A stretch of DNA of 64,000 bases, from contig NZ_LN831025.1 in NCBI RefSeq assembly GCF_001457695.1, positions 1,488,001 through 1,552,000 of the forward strand. Direction: 5' to 3'. Source of the stretch: Campylobacter jejuni (GTDB lineage Bacteria > Campylobacterota > Campylobacteria > Campylobacterales > Campylobacteraceae). The notes beneath the pieces are model-generated. The model did no database searches, was not told the DNA's origin, and was given only the letters and a program-made list of their open reading frames with translations. Of this stretch, positions 25,758 to 34,767 are shown one piece after another. The first letter of the stretch is position 1. Each line of letters begins with the position of its first letter. The position numbers and the translations under genes were made by a program.

Positions 25758-27584
25758 ATGGGTATTTTTGGAACATTATACACAGGTGTTACAGGCTTAA
25801 AGGCAAGCGAAGTTCAAATCGCAACAACTGGAAACAATATCTCAAATGCTAATGCAACTTTTTATACACGCCAAAGAGTAGTGCAAACTACAAATGGGTA
25901 TATTACCACAGGTGGAGTTCAAGTAGGCACAGGAACTGCTATAGAAAGTATAGTGCGTTTGCATGATGAGTATTCTTACTATAAATTAAAAGGTGCATCA
26001 AACCAACTAGAATACACTAAATATATGGCTTCAACCTTACAAGAAATCGCTCAGCGTTTTCCAGACTTACAAAATACTGGAATTTTGAAAGATTTAGAAA
26101 ATTATAACAAAGCTTGGAATGATTTTGCATCTAACCCCAATGAAAATGCCACAAAAATAGCCCTTGTAAAAGCTTCTCAAACCTTAACAGAAAGCGTTAA
26201 TAACACTTTTGCAACCTTGGATAAAATCCAAAAAAAAGTAAATGATGATATTAAAAATACGGTTGATGAGATTAATAGAATCGGTGAAGAAATTGCTACT
26301 ATAAATAAACAAATTTATGGACAAGAAGCCTTACCAACAGAACACGCAAATGAGCTTAGGGATAGAAGAGATGAACTTGAACTTACCCTTTCAAAGCTAG
26401 TTAGTGCAGTTGCAAGCAAAAATGAAATCAATCAAGACAATCGCCTTGATACAACCATCACTGATCCAGGACATCAATACAATCTAAGTATAGAAGGTTT
26501 TAGTATAGTAGATGGGATAAATTTTCATCCTTTAAAGCTTAATTATGATGATAAAAATAAATCTTATAGCATTTATTATGAAACTCCTGATGAAAAAGTT
26601 CGCGATCTTACTGCAAAGATTAACGGTGGACAGCTTGGTGCTCAACTTGACTTACGCGGTAGAAACTATAGCAAAAGCAAAGGAAAATATGAAGATGGAA
26701 TTATCCAAGGTTATATGGATTCTTTAGATACTTTTGCTAAGACCATGATCAATGAAACTAACAATCTTTATGCGAGTTCTGCGAAAAGTTCTGTTACTTC
26801 TGATTATCTATCTGGACTTAAGGGAGATATTCCTTTAGTTAATTACGACAGAACCATACAACCAGGAAGTTTTGATATAGTCATTTATGATGATAAAGGC
26901 GATAAAAAACTCACCAAAACCATCACCATAGATGTAAATACAACCATGAATGATATCATGCGTCAAATCAATGCCAATACAGATGATAATGACAATAAAA
27001 ATTCAAACGATGATGTTGATGATCATATCAATGCAAGTTTTAGCTACGATGCAAAAACTGGAGATGGTTTATTCCAAATCAATGCAAAATCAGGCTTTAA
27101 GGTAGCCATTGAAGATAAAGGCACAAATTTCGCAGGTGCGTTTAGCATAGGTGGTTTTTTCAGCGGAACTGATGCAAGTGATATGAAAGTAAAAGATTCT
27201 ATCTTAAATGATCCAAGCACAGTAAGAGCAAGCTCAAATGGGGTTGATAGTGGCAATGACATGGCAAATAAAATCATCCAACTTCAATATGAAAAAGTTA
27301 ATTTTTATAATGAAGATGGCACTATCGATAATCTTACTATGGAAGAATATTACCGCAAACTTACAGGTAAAATAGCCTCAGATGGTGAAAATAACAATGT
27401 TGTAAATTCAAGCAATGAAACTCTTTATAATTCTGTTTATAGCGAATACCAATCTAAAAGTGGTGTAAATACAAATGAAGAATTAGCCGCTCTTATACAA
27501 TATCAATCAAGTTACGGCGCAGCAGCAAAAATCGTCTCAACTGTAGATCAAATGCTTGATACCTTACTAGGACTTAAATCTTAA
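25758..27584 (+). CDS. flgK: Flagellar hook-associated protein 1, FlgK
   Basis: A 608-residue protein. The N-terminal D0 region (MGIFGTLYTGVTGLKASEVQ, then TGNNISNANATFYTRQ) and the C-terminal D0 helix (AALIQYQSSYGAAAKIVSTV, then DQMLDTLLGLK) are those of FlgK. The variable surface domains lie at about residues 250-500. It forms the hook-filament junction. Only 9 nt from the flgN-like gene, so probably in the same unit. Analogue of Cj1466. Confidence 0.97.
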   Translation: MGIFGTLYTGVTGLKASEVQIATTGNNISNANATFYTRQRVVQTTNGYITTGGVQVGTGTAIESIVRLHDEYSYYKLKGASNQLEYTKYMASTLQEIAQRFPDLQNTGILKDLENYNKAWNDFASNPNENATKIALVKASQTLTESVNNTFATLDKIQKKVNDDIKNTVDEINRIGEEIATINKQIYGQEALPTEHANELRDRRDELELTLSKLVSAVASKNEINQDNRLDTTITDPGHQYNLSIEGFSIVDGINFHPLKLNYDDKNKSYSIYYETPDEKVRDLTAKINGGQLGAQLDLRGRNYSKSKGKYEDGIIQGYMDSLDTFAKTMINETNNLYASSAKSSVTSDYLSGLKGDIPLVNYDRTIQPGSFDIVIYDDKGDKKLTKTITIDVNTTMNDIMRQINANTDDNDNKNSNDDVDDHINASFSYDAKTGDGLFQINAKSGFKVAIEDKGTNFAGAFSIGGFFSGTDASDMKVKDSILNDPSTVRASSNGVDSGNDMANKIIQLQYEKVNFYNEDGTIDNLTMEEYYRKLTGKIASDGENNNVVNSSNETLYNSVYSEYQSKSGVNTNEELAALIQYQSSYGAAAKIVSTVDQMLDTLLGLKS

Positions 27585-27600
27585 GCTCTAGTAATATCAA

Positions 27601-28356
27601 GTGAAAAATTTTATCCATCTTAAAGCCAAGCTTGATTTTTTAGCCAATCAAAAAAACACCAATCATTCCCTTTTTGAAACTCCAGATCCTTTGCAAATTG
27701 CTAAAATTCACAATGATGAATTTACTGCCTTAATTTGTGCTTTATTTGCCTATGGAAATGCTAAAAATATAGTAAATTTTCTAAAAAAACTTGATTTTTC
27801 TTTATTAAACCTTCAAGAAAAACAAATAAAAAAAGAACTTAAAAATTTAAAATACCGCTTCCAAAATGAGAAAGATATACAAGAAATTTTTATCACTCTT
27901 TCAAGACTGAAAAATGAAATTTCACTCTACGAACTTTTTTATCAAGCCTATGAAAAAAGAGAAAATACCACAGATGCCATCTTAGCTTTTATACAAAAAA
28001 TCAAAACCTTAAATTCATATTCAAGTTATGGGTATGATTTTTTCTTTGGAAAAATTTGGCAAAACACCCCTAATTCACCTCTTAAACGCTATAATATGTA
28101 TCTAAGATGGATGGTTAGAAAAGATGAACTTGATCTTGGACTTTTTACCAAAATTCACACCAAAGATCTTTTAATTCCACTTGATACACATACACATAAA
28201 ATTTCCTTGACTTTAGGACTTCTAAAGCGTAAAATATATGATTATAAAAGTGTTTTAGAACTCACGCAAAATTTAAAAAAATTAGATGCAAATGATCCCA
28301 TAAAATATGACTTTGCACTCTATCGTTTAGGGCAAAGTAAGGAAAGACAAATTTAA
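27601..28356 (+). CDS. TIGR02757/DUF2400 family protein
   Basis: A 251-residue protein of the TIGR02757 family, with AFYG-type ALFAYGNAKNIVNFLKKL and the conserved RWMVRKDELDLGLF and LIPLDTHTHKISLTLGLL. The helical arrangement with a conserved DTH resembles DNA-glycosylase-like helix-hairpin-helix folds, but no activity has been assigned. The start is GTG at 27601, 17 nt after flgK; no ATG fits. It is not obviously flagellar. Analogue of Cj1467. Confidence 0.85.
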   Translation: MKNFIHLKAKLDFLANQKNTNHSLFETPDPLQIAKIHNDEFTALICALFAYGNAKNIVNFLKKLDFSLLNLQEKQIKKELKNLKYRFQNEKDIQEIFITLSRLKNEISLYELFYQAYEKRENTTDAILAFIQKIKTLNSYSSYGYDFFFGKIWQNTPNSPLKRYNMYLRWMVRKDELDLGLFTKIHTKDLLIPLDTHTHKISLTLGLLKRKIYDYKSVLELTQNLKKLDANDPIKYDFALYRLGQSKERQI

Positions 28357-28366
28357 GGAGTGAAAA

Positions 28367-29131
28367 ATGGGCTTTGAGCACTTAGATACAATTTATTATT
28401 TCATACTTTTTTTTGTAGCTCTTTTTGCTGGTTTTATAGATTCTATTGTAGGTGGAGGAGGGCTTATTACTCTACCAGCACTCATAGCCTGTGGGATTCC
28501 TGCGCATTTATCTTTAGCAACAAACAAACTCCAAAGCGTCTTTGGTTCTTTTACGGCTACTTTAACTTATTTTAAATCCACCACTCTACCTCATCTTGCT
28601 TGGGGTGTTTTTTCTACAGCCTTAGGAGCAGCTATAGGAAGCTATAGCGTTCTTTTTGTAAAAGATGAGCAATTAAAGCTTATTATCTTAATCTTTTTAA
28701 CTCTTACTTTCTTATATACAGCCTTACGTCCTAACTTAGGCAAACACGAAAGCGAACCTAAAATAAAAAATATCAAAATTTTTCATTTAATTTGTGGCTT
28801 AACTTTAGGATTTTATGATGGATTTTTAGGGCCTGGAACGGGTTCATTTTGGATTTTTGCTTGTGTGATGCTACTAGGTTTTAATATGAGAAAAGCAAGC
28901 ATTAATACTAAAATTTTAAATTTCACTAGTAATATCATTGCTCTTGCTATATTTTTATGGCAATACGAACTTTTATGGGCTGTAGGCTTGCTTATGGGCG
29001 TAGGACAAGTTTTAGGAGCTTATTTAGGCTCAAAACTTGTATTAAAAACTAATGGAAAGTTTATAAAAACTTTATTTTTAATCGTTGTAGGAGCTACTAT
29101 CATTAAAGTAGCTTGGGATTATTTTAGTTAA
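28367..29131 (+). CDS. TSUP (TauE/SafE) family membrane transporter
   Basis: A 254-residue membrane protein with about seven helices and the two inverted TSUP repeats marked by DSIVGGGGLITLPAL and DGFLGPGTGSFWIFA. The family exports sulfite, sulfonates or other small sulfur compounds; the substrate here is unknown. Ribosome site AAGGAG. The 3' end overlaps the convergent ctsF by 8 nt. Analogue of Cj1468. Confidence 0.9.
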   Translation: MGFEHLDTIYYFILFFVALFAGFIDSIVGGGGLITLPALIACGIPAHLSLATNKLQSVFGSFTATLTYFKSTTLPHLAWGVFSTALGAAIGSYSVLFVKDEQLKLIILIFLTLTFLYTALRPNLGKHESEPKIKNIKIFHLICGLTLGFYDGFLGPGTGSFWIFACVMLLGFNMRKASINTKILNFTSNIIALAIFLWQYELLWAVGLLMGVGQVLGAYLGSKLVLKTNGKFIKTLFLIVVGATIIKVAWDYFS

Positions 29132-30305
29132 AATTGATCCCTGAGCTAAGCTCCCACATAGGTAAAAATATACCTAAAGCCAAAAACAAAACTAAAAGCG
29201 CCACAAATAAAGTCATCATAGGCTCTAAAAAAATCAAAAATCTATCCATTAAATTTTCACTTTTTTGTTGATAATATTTGGCAATTTCTTCACTTAACAC
29301 TTCAAGTCTTCCGCTTTTCATCGCAACACTAAGCATAGAAAATACCAAAGAATCAAAAATATCAATCTTTTTAAAAGCCTGACTTAACTCAAGACCAGAA
29401 TCTATAAAACTAAAAAGTTTTTTATACTGAAAAATTAAAAATTTATTTTCAAGCCCTATAATAGCTAAATCAAAAGCTTTAGATATTGAAATTCCATTTT
29501 TTAAAAGCAAAGAAAAAACCATAAAAAAATAATAATTTTGATTATAAATAATCAAACGAGAAATCAAAGGTATTTTTAAAAATAAAAAATCGCAAGAAAA
29601 AGCAAAAGAATGAAAATTTTTATAAGCTAAAATAAGCATAACAATAAAAATAACAAACAAAAATATGCAAAAAATTCCATAGTCATCTAAAAAATTATAA
29701 ATTTCTAACATTACATGCGTGATAAAAGGCAAACTCGTGCCTAAATTTTCAAATAAATCTTTAAAATTAGGCACTACAAAAAGCATTAAAAACAAAAATG
29801 CTCCGATAATACTTAAAAAAACCAAAGTAGGATATCTAAAAGCCTTTTTCAATTGTTTTTGACTCTCTAAGCTTTTTTCTCGAAGTTTAGAAATTTGACT
29901 AAACACTTCGCTGATTTTTCCTGTCTTTTCAGCCGTTTTTATCAAAGCTAGCTCCGCACGATTTAATCCAAAATTAGCATTTTCAAAAGCTTGATTTAGA
30001 TTTTGGGCTAAAATTAAATTGTCTAATATTTTTTTCATAATCTTGCAAGAATGCATAAGATATAATTCTCTAATCGCTTCTTGAACACTTAATCCAACTT
30101 CACACAACAAAGCCAGCTCTTTAAAAAAGAGTATAAAATTTTCATCTTTTAATCTCTGAAAATTAGATTTTTGAATTTCTTTTATATCAATGATTTTCCA
30201 ATTCTTTGATAAGGCTTTTGCTTGTGCTGTATTTAAATTTTCAGCTTTTATAGTTTTTGTATAATTTTGATTGTTTTTAAGAAATTCCACTTCATAAAAT
30301 TTCAT
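29124..30305 (-). CDS. ctsF: DNA uptake type II secretion-like membrane protein CtsF
   Basis: A 393-residue PulF/PilC-type protein with three membrane segments (about 165-190, 215-235 and 365-385) and two T2SSF domains (LALLCEVGLSVQEAIRELYL and SLLLKNGISISKAFDLAIIG). It is the polytopic platform protein of the transformation apparatus. The frame is intact; from memory the reference-strain copy (Cj1470c) is annotated as a pseudogene. It overlaps the ctsE stop by 4 nt. Confidence 0.93.
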   Translation of the reverse strand: MKFYEVEFLKNNQNYTKTIKAENLNTAQAKALSKNWKIIDIKEIQKSNFQRLKDENFILFFKELALLCEVGLSVQEAIRELYLMHSCKIMKKILDNLILAQNLNQAFENANFGLNRAELALIKTAEKTGKISEVFSQISKLREKSLESQKQLKKAFRYPTLVFLSIIGAFLFLMLFVVPNFKDLFENLGTSLPFITHVMLEIYNFLDDYGIFCIFLFVIFIVMLILAYKNFHSFAFSCDFLFLKIPLISRLIIYNQNYYFFMVFSLLLKNGISISKAFDLAIIGLENKFLIFQYKKLFSFIDSGLELSQAFKKIDIFDSLVFSMLSVAMKSGRLEVLSEEIAKYYQQKSENLMDRFLIFLEPMMTLFVALLVLFLALGIFLPMWELSSGINFN

Positions 30306-31861
30306 CTTACAACCCTTAAAAGCTCATCTATACTTGTAAGACCTTCTTTGGCTTTTTTTAAACCTTGTTCAAACATAGTTTGAAAGCCATATTTTTTTGC
30401 AAGCTCCATTAAAATCGTTTTATCTTGATTTTCCCTAATTGCACAAGATAAATCTTCATTGATCTCTAAGCACTCAGCGATTAATTCTCTGCCAAAAAAT
30501 CCACTATGATGACAACGCTCACATCCTTTTGGTTCAAAAAATTCACCTTCAAATTCAATATAATGTTTTTTGCTTTTTTGCTTACACCAAGGACAAAGTT
30601 TTCTAACCAAACGCTGTGCTATAACAAGACTCAAAGCCGATGCTATCAAGTAACTTTTTGCTTGCATATCCAAAAGCCTATCAATGGTGCTAAGAGCATC
30701 ATTAGTATGCAAGGTGCTTAAAAGCAAATGACCTGTTAAAGAAGCTTTAAGTGCAATATCTAAACTTTCTTCATCGCGAATTTCTCCTATCATGATAATA
30801 TCAGGATCTTGCCTTAAAATTGCTCTTAAAACACTATTAAACTCGACTCCAACTTTTGAATTGAGCAAAATTTGCTGCACTAAAGGAATTTTATATTCTA
30901 TAGGATCTTCTGCGGAGATAATCTTTTTTTCAATACTTTTCAACTCATTTAAACACGCGTATAAAGTTGTGCTTTTACCACTACCTGTAGGACCGGTTAA
31001 TAAAATCATTCCATTGGGACGATGTAAAATCTTTTTTAAAATTTTTAAATTTTTATCTCCAAGATTTAGTTTATGCAAATCCAAAATTTCTTTATCATGT
31101 TTTAAAATTCTTATAACAACACTTTCGCCATAAATCAAAGGCAAACATGAAACACGAAAATCATATCTTTCATTTTCAAAATCTAATTCAAAACTTCCAT
31201 CTTGCGTTTTTCTTGATTCAGCTAAATTCAAACAAGCTAAAAATTTGACATGAAAAACCAAAGCTTCATAAATATCCTTCTCAAAAATAGCAAATTCACG
31301 CAAAATTCCATCAACCCTAAACCTAATCAAAGCATCATCATTCCTTGCTTCTATATGAATATCACTCGCATGAAAAGATAAAATTTCATGTAATAAAAAA
31401 TCAAAAATTTGACTGATGCAACTTTGATCATCTCTTTTGTGATTTTCTTGCCATTCAAGTCTAAGCTTAATGCTTAATCTTTTAATCTCCTCTTGAATGC
31501 GAATTTGATTTAAAATTTTAGCTATCTTTAATTCATCGGCAATTACAGTGTCGATTTTTTCACAAATCATAAAAGTCTTAACTTGCTCTAAAAGCTCTAA
31601 AGAACAAGGTTTGGATCTAATAATCATAAAGCCATCATTGTTTTTAATAAGCAGAAATTTAAATTTTAAAAGTAAAGAAAAAGGTATACCTTCATAAATA
31701 AAATCATTATCTTCATCTAAATCAACAAAATGTAAATTACAAAAATTTGCTAATTTGTTAAAAAAATCCCAAGAAGTGATATTAAATTTAGTGCAAATTT
31801 CATCAAGACTTATTTCATTATCAATATAAGCTTGAAAAATTTTATCCATTCTACTTTCCAT
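30302..31861 (-). CDS. ctsE: DNA uptake type II secretion ATPase CtsE
   Basis: A 519-residue GspE/PilB ATPase. Walker A is LTGPTGSGKSTTLYACL (about residues 290-306), the Asp box and Walker B are DPDIIMIGEIRDEESLD, and a four-cysteine zinc motif is formed by LCPWCKQK and GCERCHHSGF. It energises assembly of the competence pseudopilus-like machine; ctsE mutants are transformation deficient. It overlaps ctsX by 11 nt and ctsF by 4 nt. Analogue of Cj1471c. Confidence 0.95.
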   Translation of the reverse strand: MESRMDKIFQAYIDNEISLDEICTKFNITSWDFFNKLANFCNLHFVDLDEDNDFIYEGIPFSLLLKFKFLLIKNNDGFMIIRSKPCSLELLEQVKTFMICEKIDTVIADELKIAKILNQIRIQEEIKRLSIKLRLEWQENHKRDDQSCISQIFDFLLHEILSFHASDIHIEARNDDALIRFRVDGILREFAIFEKDIYEALVFHVKFLACLNLAESRKTQDGSFELDFENERYDFRVSCLPLIYGESVVIRILKHDKEILDLHKLNLGDKNLKILKKILHRPNGMILLTGPTGSGKSTTLYACLNELKSIEKKIISAEDPIEYKIPLVQQILLNSKVGVEFNSVLRAILRQDPDIIMIGEIRDEESLDIALKASLTGHLLLSTLHTNDALSTIDRLLDMQAKSYLIASALSLVIAQRLVRKLCPWCKQKSKKHYIEFEGEFFEPKGCERCHHSGFFGRELIAECLEINEDLSCAIRENQDKTILMELAKKYGFQTMFEQGLKKAKEGLTSIDELLRVVR

Positions 31862-32438
31862 CTAATTCCATTAAACCATAATAATTTATATAAGCATCTA
31901 AAGCACTTTGAGCTTCTTTTTCTCCACCTAAAGCTCTTTTAGCCTGAGCAAAAATCAGCCAAGAATCTTGTTTTTGCCTGTCAAGTTCATTGGCTTTTAA
32001 AGCCCAAAATATTGTCTTTTGATAAGCTTTAATATCAAAATACTTCTTAGCTAAATTTAATGCCTTTTCATAGCTTGGATTTTGATAAAAAGATTTTTTT
32101 AAATCAGAAATATTTAAAATTTTAGAATCAATTTCTATCTTACTAATGTATGTATTTTCCTGCACTGCTTTAACTTCTTCCAATTCTTTATATAACTTTT
32201 CTCTAGAAATCTTATTTTTTTCTTGTAAAATTTGCGCTTGAAGAATCTTTTGCTCTAAATGCTTTTTATGTTCAATAGCTTGCAAATAAATATTTTTTTG
32301 CTTATTATATTTTTGCATTAGCACAAAAAAACAAAATGCTATTAATGATATTAGAATAATTAAAAATAAATATTTTAAATATCTTTTAAGTAAAAAATAT
32401 TTATACCTAAGCTCAAGCTCTTTAATTCTTTCTTGCAT
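31851..32438 (-). CDS. ctsX: Competence membrane protein CtsX
   Basis: A 195-residue protein with one membrane segment (about residues 22-42, KYLFLIILISLIAFCFFVLM), a coiled coil (about 50-105) and a TPR-like C-terminus (SYEKALNLAKKYFDIKAYQK, AKRALGGEKEAQSALDAYI). It is a bitopic inner-membrane protein required for natural transformation and acts with CtsP. Operon position between ctsP and ctsE. Analogue of Cj1472c. Confidence 0.9.
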   Translation of the reverse strand: MQERIKELELRYKYFLLKRYLKYLFLIILISLIAFCFFVLMQKYNKQKNIYLQAIEHKKHLEQKILQAQILQEKNKISREKLYKELEEVKAVQENTYISKIEIDSKILNISDLKKSFYQNPSYEKALNLAKKYFDIKAYQKTIFWALKANELDRQKQDSWLIFAQAKRALGGEKEAQSALDAYINYYGLMELDGK

Positions 32439-32441
32439 ATC

Positions 32442-33050
32442 TTACCTTAATAAACCATTCTCTAAAGCACTAAGCTTTAAAATATGCTCTTGACTTTTGT
32501 TTTTATCAAAAAAACTATTTATCTCATAAAAACTTTTTAAAGTTTTATCAATATATCTTAAATTTCCTTGAGAAATTTTTTGCAAAAACTTAAGACATTT
32601 ATTTGAAAAATTCATTCCAAATTTCAATTTAATATAATCATCAAGCTCTAAAAGACTAATATTTTTCAATTCAAAACAAGCACTTAAACGACTTTTAAAA
32701 TGCTCTTTTTTAAGTATATTTAACTTTTTATGAGAACTTAAAACAAAACTTATAGAATCACTATAAATCCTGACACTTTCTAACATTGCATAATCATACA
32801 TTCCCACTTCATCAAGAATGATTAAACTCTGACCTTGTGAAATCAAAAACTCAATTTTTTCTTTTAAGAAACTCTGATCTTTAAAATTTTCATTAATAAA
32901 ATCAACATTATATTTTTTTGCCAATCTTTGCAACAATACACTTTTACCACTACCACTTTTTCCCCATAAAAAAATAAAAGCTTTTTGGCTTTCTAAAATT
33001 TGATTGATTTGATGAAAAATTTCTTCTCTAAATGGAATAATTTTACTCAT
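32442..33050 (-). CDS. ctsP: Competence ATP/GTP-binding protein CtsP
   Basis: A 202-residue P-loop protein with Walker A LWGKSGSGKSVLL (about residues 28-40) and Walker B SLIILDEVGMYD. The later part (LDDYIKLKFGMNFSNKCLKF, ISQGNLRYIDKTL) has the sensor/lid look of AAA-type DnaA/HdaA-like proteins. It is a cytoplasmic nucleotide-binding factor of transformation. It overlaps ctsD by 8 nt and is 3 nt from ctsX. Analogue of Cj1473c. Confidence 0.9.
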   Translation of the reverse strand: MSKIIPFREEIFHQINQILESQKAFIFLWGKSGSGKSVLLQRLAKKYNVDFINENFKDQSFLKEKIEFLISQGQSLIILDEVGMYDYAMLESVRIYSDSISFVLSSHKKLNILKKEHFKSRLSACFELKNISLLELDDYIKLKFGMNFSNKCLKFLQKISQGNLRYIDKTLKSFYEINSFFDKNKSQEHILKLSALENGLLR

Positions 33051-34455
33051 AATGCTTAAATCCTAGATCTTTAAGACTTGGAGCATTTACGCTATCTACT
33101 ATACTTGGAGTGATAATAAAAACAATTTCGGTTGCTTTAGAATTTAAAACTTCTCCTTTAAACAAAGAACCTAGGATTGGAATTTTTGATAGAAAATTGA
33201 TAGAATTTTTCTCATTAGATTTATCGTGAGAAATCAATCCACCTAAAATTAAAGTTTGATTATTCTCTACTTGCACAACACTAGAAAGCTTTTTTTGTAT
33301 GGTATCAGGAGCAATAGTTCTTGGTTCTTTTTGTCGTTTATTATCTTCTGGATACTTAAAATCACTTAAGCTTGGATTAATCCTAAGCATTATTTTTCCA
33401 TCATCAGAAATTTCAGGCAAGATATTGAGTAAAATGCCTACAAAAATAGAATAATTATTATAACTTTCACTAACAGTAGTCCCATTTTCAGTACCTTTAG
33501 AACTTTCTTTAACTTGATAATTTATAGTATCGCCTACAGAAATAATGGCTTGTTGGTTATTTAAAGCCATAAGCTTTGGATTAGAAAGCACGCTAGTTTT
33601 TCCATTTTGAGAAAGAAAGTTAATAATAGAATCAAAATTTAAATTCGCCCTTAAACCCAAATTCTTAACAAAACCTTGCCCATTTTGAAACTGAATAAAA
33701 GAATTTTCATTATTTACTTGTGAATTTAAACCTATATTAAAATTTTGCCAATTAATCCCACTAGAATGGCTTTCATTTAAACTCACAGCAAGTATGCTAA
33801 CATCAATAATAACTTGTTTTTTAAGACGATTTTCTAGTTTTTGCAAATAATTTTTCACACTTTTTAACTGAGAATTTGTTCCAGTTACTATAATAAGACC
33901 TGCATTGGGATTTATAATGGGAGTTTTAGCCTCATAATCTTCATGAGAATTTTTTAATAATACAATAATCTCTTTTTCTATATTTTGCCAAAAATCAAAT
34001 TTTTCCATACTTTTAATCATATTGTCTTCTGCATCATCAAAACTACCGCTATATTCACTTTGCCTTGGTTTAGCGTCTACAGACGCTTTAGTTATGCTTT
34101 GTCCTTCTCTGATAGAAGTGATATAACTTATCTTAAAAATCTTCGTATTAATGCCTGAAATTCTTAAAATTTTACCATCAAAATCATAGCTAAGATCATG
34201 CTCTTTGATAAAAAAATTAAAAATTTCGTCCAAACTCATTTGATGAATATTGACAGAATTTTGCAATGTTTCTAATTTTTCTTTGGCAATTTTATCTTTA
34301 ACAATAATACTAAAAGAACAATATTTTGCAAACTCATCAAGACTTTCTTCTATGCTTAATTTTTCATTAATACTGATATCAAAAAGACGCTTTTGACAAT
34401 CTAAAGCATAAAGATAATGGCAAAAAAGAATGTTAATTAATATTAATCTTATCAT
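33043..34455 (-). CDS. ctsD: Competence secretin CtsD
   Basis: A 470-residue secretin with signal peptide (MIRLILINILFCHYLYA), an STN-like N-domain (LSIEESLDEFAKYCSFSIIV), an N-domain repeat (NAGLIIVTGTNSQLKSVKNY) and the C-terminal beta domain (KTSVLSNPKLMALNNQQAII, QVENNQTLILGGLI). It forms the outer-membrane pore for DNA uptake. Overlaps ctsR by 23 nt and ctsP by 8 nt. Analogue of Cj1474c. Confidence 0.94.
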   Translation of the reverse strand: MIRLILINILFCHYLYALDCQKRLFDISINEKLSIEESLDEFAKYCSFSIIVKDKIAKEKLETLQNSVNIHQMSLDEIFNFFIKEHDLSYDFDGKILRISGINTKIFKISYITSIREGQSITKASVDAKPRQSEYSGSFDDAEDNMIKSMEKFDFWQNIEKEIIVLLKNSHEDYEAKTPIINPNAGLIIVTGTNSQLKSVKNYLQKLENRLKKQVIIDVSILAVSLNESHSSGINWQNFNIGLNSQVNNENSFIQFQNGQGFVKNLGLRANLNFDSIINFLSQNGKTSVLSNPKLMALNNQQAIISVGDTINYQVKESSKGTENGTTVSESYNNYSIFVGILLNILPEISDDGKIMLRINPSLSDFKYPEDNKRQKEPRTIAPDTIQKKLSSVVQVENNQTLILGGLISHDKSNEKNSINFLSKIPILGSLFKGEVLNSKATEIVFIITPSIVDSVNAPSLKDLGFKHYE

Positions 34456-34744
34456 TTTTATTTATTTGGATTGCAATTTCTAAATTATCATATTGGAATT
34501 TAATCTCTTTAGTATTTATTTCATGTATTATAGCATCATCAATCATATCACCTTTTTTATACCATCGATCATAAATTTTTACTTTATCAAGCATAATTGC
34601 AGTAATTTTAATATGTCTTAATTTTTCAAAAGTAGGATTCACAAATGGGTTTTGAAGAGTATTAAAATTTATGCGATTTTCTTTATCTATAAGTTTAAAA
34701 TACTCTTCAAAATTATCTTGTGCAAACAAAGTGCTAAAACACAA
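34433..34744 (-). CDS. ctsR: Competence protein CtsR
   Basis: A 103-residue exported protein. The listed TTG start (34744) leaves only a short hydrophobic stretch (MCFSTLFAQDN). Upstream in frame the codons read KLIKYIFSATLCFSTLFAQ, a complete signal peptide, back to a TGA that overlaps the end of the oxidoreductase gene. No ATG/GTG/TTG lies in that stretch, so the real start is probably a rare codon (CTG or ATA) near 34762. The mature part has PilP-like KITAIMLDKVKIYDRWYKKG. It is required for transformation and probably assists the secretin. Analogue of Cj1475c. Confidence 0.82.
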   Translation of the reverse strand: MCFSTLFAQDNFEEYFKLIDKENRINFNTLQNPFVNPTFEKLRHIKITAIMLDKVKIYDRWYKKGDMIDDAIIHEINTKEIKFQYDNLEIAIQINKNDKININ

Positions 34745-34767
34745 TGTTGCACTAAAAATATATTTTA

